A DNA stretch of 64,000 bases from Aurifilum marmelostoma (taxonomy: Eukaryota; Ascomycota; Sordariomycetes; Diaporthales; Cryphonectriaceae): contig JAMXSV010000006.1 in the NCBI GenBank assembly GCA_027559495.1, positions 620,001 to 684,000 of the forward strand, given 5' to 3'. Under the pieces are notes generated by a model, which made no database searches, had not been told where the DNA came from, and saw only the letters and a program-made list of their open reading frames with translations. Below, piece after piece: positions 59,388-64,000 of this stretch. The first letter of the stretch is position 1, and each line of letters begins with the position of its first letter. Both the position numbers and the translations under genes were made by a program.

Positions 59388-62300
59388 GAGGGATTGTCGT
59401 CGCGGCTCACTCTCCAGCCAGACTTGATTTATACCGGCTGGTGTCTCTACAAAATGCGACTGGCCGAGCAAAGTATGAACCTGGACGGATGTTTGAGAAG
59501 CCGCTTCCACCTTGGCGACGGACTCTCAAGTGTTCATTCTCCTTTTTTCTACAACGCTCCAGTGATACCCATCAGTCTCATTCGGACTGGAAAAGTCGAG
59601 ATGACACGACCGCAGTACAAATAATCCTCTGCACAGTAATACGAACAAGTCAGACGCTCCCTCTTCTAATAAATGAGCTCGTAAATCGAATTGAGTTGCA
59701 TGCACGCCTGGTACGCAGCCTATACTATGGTCCACGGTCCGCCTGTCTGCCGTGACCAGGGAGGTTCCGCATCATTTTCCCAACATGGCATATCCGAGCC
59801 ATCCATACCATTAATACCACGGAATCTCGGGAGGCTGCATTCGTATAGGGGAGGGAGGGGGGGGGGGGGTCCTGGGCTGGTCAACCCGGAGGATATCAAC
59901 GTCTCCGAAGTACCGTCTGGTACAAACGGGAGGAGCTCAATGCATGGTTAAATATAGAAAAACAAAAGACTCGGAAAGTCGATCAAGCAGGCGTCCCGTC
60001 TCCACGGGTTTCTTCTTCCTGCCCTACGAGGCCTGTTTATTGTTTTGATCTTCTCTACCCTTTTTTTTTTTTTTTTTTTTGGTTATTCTCACAAGCCGAC
60101 TGGGCCAGTCAGTGTCAGACAGGTCCAAACACCAAAACCCAAAACGCCGATTGCCCACTGGCGTCGTTGTTGCACAAAGATCAGACGAAGAGGAGAAAGA
60201 AAAGAGAAAAAAAGAAGGTTCTTGTCCGGCGCCCCTTTGCGGTTGCGCGGCAATGCGACCTGACACTCTGCCGTGCCGAAAACAAGCTTGAATCGTGTGT
60301 GCGCGTGTCAACGGCTGTCAAGCGCGAGGTCTCCCGTCGTCCCATCTACTGGGTTTGCCGGGATGCATAGCGCGGGCTTGCATGCATGTGCATGCAGCAG
60401 CAGGGCTCCCATACTTGCAGGGCAAGGGATTTGGGGGGAGGGGGGGGCTGAGGCTGAGCAGCCTCACAGTGCTGGGTCCCTTCTTGCAGGGCCAAAGGGC
60501 CGAGATTGCAATCTGCCCTCCGGGTTTGGTAGTGCCGGAACTGATGGCCTAGATGCCGAGACGAAGAAGAAGATAGACGACAACAAAAAAAAAAAAAAAA
60601 ATAGAAAACCAATTTAAGAACAAAAACCCAGAGATACGTGGGAAGAGAAGGGCGAGATGGCATCACATGCTTGCTTCCCCCCCCCCCCCCCCTTCTTGGA
60701 TGGACTATTGGGGCCCACGGTGGCGCCGCCTCCCCTTCCAACCCCCTCTCCCCCAAATTCCTTCTAGTACATAGTGCAATGTGCCAGAGCGGGAGCGAGC
60801 TTGGCGACGTTGAGCACAGGATTTGCTTGCCGCCCGTTGAGAGAAGAACCGAACTTGGATCGATGATGGTCGCTTGGGATGGTGGGAGATCTTTCTGTAT
60901 TTGTTTTCAATTTTTTTTTTCTTTTAAAAAAGAAAAAAAAAAACAAGTAGTAGGGCTGAGGACGAGCCGTGTTGAGCAATGATAGACACACGGGTTACAT
61001 ACAAGAATCCTCGGACAACAGCAGCGACTCCACGCGATCTGTAGAGATAATCATCTTGTCACTTGGGAAGAAGGAAGAGAAGAGGGGGGGGGGGGGGGGT
61101 TGTTGTGATGGGACCTGATTATCTCATTTCACCCTGTTGGCCCTTTTCCTTGCTTGGCGATACAGTATTTCTTCCTGTTGCCGAGCACGCCCTTCCCATC
61201 CTACTCTCCCTGTTCCTTTTTCTTTTTTCCCTCTTTCCCCTCGGGGCCCGGCGGTCGAGACCATGTGATCGACAGGTACAAGTTACTGCCAGACACCGAC
61301 GGTCGTTTCCGAGCGGGAAGACGATTGGGCGTGAATATTCTTTCAGAGGGATTTTTTGTTGCCTATTCTGGGAAGTCGTCCATTTCTCTCGGTCTTTTTT
61401 TTTTTTTCTTTCTCTCTCCTCGCTCATGTCAGTTCCCATCCGACCAGGTTGAAGAGAGGAAATGCAGCTCTCATCCGAGCCATCCGGTGACTATTTCCGT
61501 TTCTCGTTCTCCTTCTTCTCCTTATCATAACCACACAGGCGAGCCGTGACGGAGCGCGTTCCAATTTTTCTTCTTCTCCCACTCTTTCCAGAACAAAAAA
61601 GCCAATCTCTGCTAAGGGACGGGAGGGAGGGCATCAATGCTGGCCCCCCCCCCACCACCACTGCTGCCCTGTGGATATTATGAGAGGCTCCACAGCAGGG
61701 ACTGGAACCTGGGTCAGGGGGTGTGGGGTTGGCTAGGCCCATGGGCTAGGATCACTGGAGATTGGGGGAGGGCGAGGGAGGGGGGGTGGTCTTATTGGCC
61801 AGGGAGGACCAGCCTGCACGGTCGGAGCCACCCCTTGAGGCATAGACGAGCTCCTCGAATGATGCTCCCTGCTGGAAGCGACAAATGACGGATGCAGCAT
61901 GAGGTATTGGAGTAAATTGGTATGTGTGTGTATGTGTGTATATGTGTGGCTCAAAAAATGGTGGGTGGTAGATGGTGACTGGAAGATTGGTCCTGGTTCA
62001 GCACCACGCGAAGTGACGTTGTGATTATTATTATTATTATTATTGTTTCTTCATTCTCCTTCTTTTCTAAATAGTCGCATATGCCTGGTCAACTGAGGAG
62101 ACAGCAACGGAGAGCAGGCCCTGCATAGCCTGTCGGTATGGTAATGATACCATATCTCGCAGTTCCCATGTACAGTACTTGGCATTGTATGTAGCCCTTG
62201 GTACGCGGATAGGTACTGTACACACGAGTACCTCTGGGCGTGTGTGGTGCCTGCAAGGTTGGCACATGTCGAAAGTGGTCTAGCCAGGGGTAACAGCCAA

Positions 62301-64000
62301 GTACAGTAGGGGCCCCTGGGGCCGTACCTGCATGTGGTAGGTAGCCGGTAAGCCATGGGCTGCCAGGGCACCGAGTGAGGTGTGTTGGTATTATTGCTCG
62401 AGTGCGGCGTACGCAAGCCAGGTAAATTAATTTATTGGTTGGCCGGCACAGTCCAGTGCCTATAGTACAGTGGGCATTTTCTTCTTAACAGTACAACCCG
62501 GACAGGCATCTGTCAAATTGAATACCCCATCCAGGTGCATCTCTTTGACTATGCAGTCAGGAAACTGGGCTGCGGTGCTGATTCGGTGCCCTAGTGCATG
62601 CTCGTCACCTTCTTTTTTTTCCCTGTTTGAACCTGCTGGGGCCCTGACCGACAATCTTTGACCTTGTCCGTCCAAACCCCATCCATCAGCCATTGACTGA
62701 CCTGGTCCGCATCCTACCTACTCCTCCTTTTCTTTTTGTGTGTATGTGTGTGTATGTGTGTTGTCCATATTCACCCTCCTGAAAAATACCTTGTGTCCTT
62801 CTCCCCGCCCTCCACCTCCTCCATGCAGACCTCACTTTGTCTTGTTTGTACGGACAGGTTGTAGTCGTCGATGCGTGGAATGGTATCCTGTGTGGTCACT
62901 CCCTTCCTCACCTCCCCCGCCTCCACCTTGAACCCCTACGTGGACCTTTGACGCTTCCTATTCAGGTCAACCGGGTCCTTCTTCTTTTTTTTCTTCTTTT
63001 TCTTCTTGCCCTCCTTCTTCATTCTGTTTCACTCATTCTCTCGACTCACAGTCTAGGCCTGTGTCTTTTTGGTTCTAGGACGGCCTTCTGTCATTGTTCT
63101 CCTTCGATTCAAGCCGAGTCAACTCGAGTCCGCCGGGGGCAGAATACTACTACTACCACCACCACCACCACCACCACCACCACTACTACTACTACTACCA
63201 CGCACCTACGAGCACGATACGATACCCACGCATTACTTCCTCTTACCTTTTAACGTGGCTCTGTCTCTCTCTCTCTCTTTTTTTTTTTTTTAATCCTTAA
63301 TATCTCGAATCAACAGTACTGCTGCTGTCGAACAGCCACCTGTCTGTCAACGACCCCTTTGGATCCTCCTTCGAACGAACTCGAGACAGCATCCTCTCGC
63401 CGCTGAAGCCTGTCGCTACCTGAGACCCCACCCCTGGCACTCTGGTCCGTGATCGCATTCATTGTCGCCACCGAGATCCTTTTATCCCATACCGGCTTTC
63501 TATCCTCCTTTGGAGGCAGTCAGTCGTCTTTCTTTGTTCACCTGTGTCGACTCGACGCTCAACGATCCCCCCCGCATTCTACACGCCTCGGCGGCCGCTC
63601 GTTAATCGACACTGACTCGTTGGACGATCCGCCCGCCCAGCAGGAGGATCGATTGACCTTGGGCGTCTGCAACGCTATCCTCATTCGTCAGATCAGTGAA
63701 CGTGACTGCGAGGGTCAGACAAGAAAAGAAGAAGGAGAAAGGAAAAGAGAGAAAGAAAGAAGAAGAAAAAAAAAGTGGCAGGAGGTGGCGATAATTTACA
63801 AGCTGATCTGCTCCGGTCTGGCCTGGCTGGATTCGTCCTCGAGTACTCCCGAGCAAGACATTGGCTACCATCGACCTGTCTTACCGCATACCCCCCCAGG
63901 GTTAATGCTCCCTCCCCTATTACCTTGGAGCCCCGAACCCCTGCAGCGTCCACTTTAGCCCTTCCTCGACAGGCCTCAGCGAGCCCCTCCCGCATTAAAG
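59388..64000. other. Noncoding 4.6-kb right end, probably with leader of an outside gene
   Basis: After the SSU72 3' end I find no gene. The region is full of simple sequence: T-run 60061-60080, C16 60677-60692, G16 61084-61099, TTA repeat 62023-62043, TG runs near 61920-61950 and 62738-62760, and CAC/TAC repeat 63146-63199. From about 62.7 kb onward it becomes strongly pyrimidine-rich, as in long fungal 5' leaders, which suggests that a plus-strand gene starts beyond 64000. The ORF at 63449-63958 has no coding character. Confidence 0.5.
63146..63199. repeat. TAC/CAC trinucleotide repeat
   Basis: A compound TAC-CAC-TAC repeat in the pyrimidine-rich sequence at the right end. Confidence 0.85.

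Noticed and set aside
63449..63958. 169-codon ORF at the right end
   Set aside because: Its start is not convincing, it contains a Lys/Arg/Glu stretch from a purine run, and it matches no family I know.

Overview
This window looks like nuclear DNA of a filamentous ascomycete, most likely a Sordariomycete. The evidence is the short GT...AG introns (about 60-140 bp) with CTAAC/CTGAC-type branch points, GC-rich third codon positions, long pyrimidine-rich leaders, and fungal proteins such as Nbp2, Ypt35, Mcr1, a DUF7707 GPI protein and a Zn2Cys6 regulator. I count 17 protein genes, one of them cut by the left edge. I found no rRNA, tRNA or CRISPR array that I can support.

Layout. 1-10.5 kb: a housekeeping block with TAF2 (partial, -), a SAS4-domain chromatin protein (-), an IQ-motif calmodulin-binding protein (+) and the PX protein Ypt35 (-). 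10.5-16.7 kb: gene-poor DNA. 16.7-30 kb: a DUF7707 GPI-anchored cell-surface protein (+), a choline/ethanolamine phosphotransferase (+), a DHA1-type MFS transporter (+) and a large uncharacterised fungal protein (+), separated by AT-rich spacers. 30.7-37.2 kb: a second MFS transporter (-) with a His-rich loop, and a short-chain dehydrogenase (-). 38.5-47.4 kb: a Vps70/glutamate-carboxypeptidase-like M28 peptidase (+), a DNAJC11-like J-domain protein (+) and a GT31/fringe-like glycosyltransferase (-). 48.5-59.4 kb: a Zn2Cys6 regulator (+), mitochondrial NADH-cytochrome b5 reductase Mcr1 (-), the SH3 adaptor Nbp2 (-) and the CTD phosphatase Ssu72 (+). 59.4-64 kb: noncoding, probably including the leader of a gene beyond the window. 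The genes do not form one pathway, and no secondary-metabolite backbone enzyme is present.

The most striking feature is technical or evolutionary. Eight genes can be read as full-length, conserved proteins only if one or more single-base frameshifts are bypassed, and almost all of these sit in runs of G or C (often C6 or G6, usually one base too many). The other genes read cleanly. This suggests homopolymer errors in the assembly, although real decay or frameshifting is not excluded by sequence alone. The best candidate for undescribed biology is the 812-residue protein at 27.3-29.9 kb, which has no domain I recognise.
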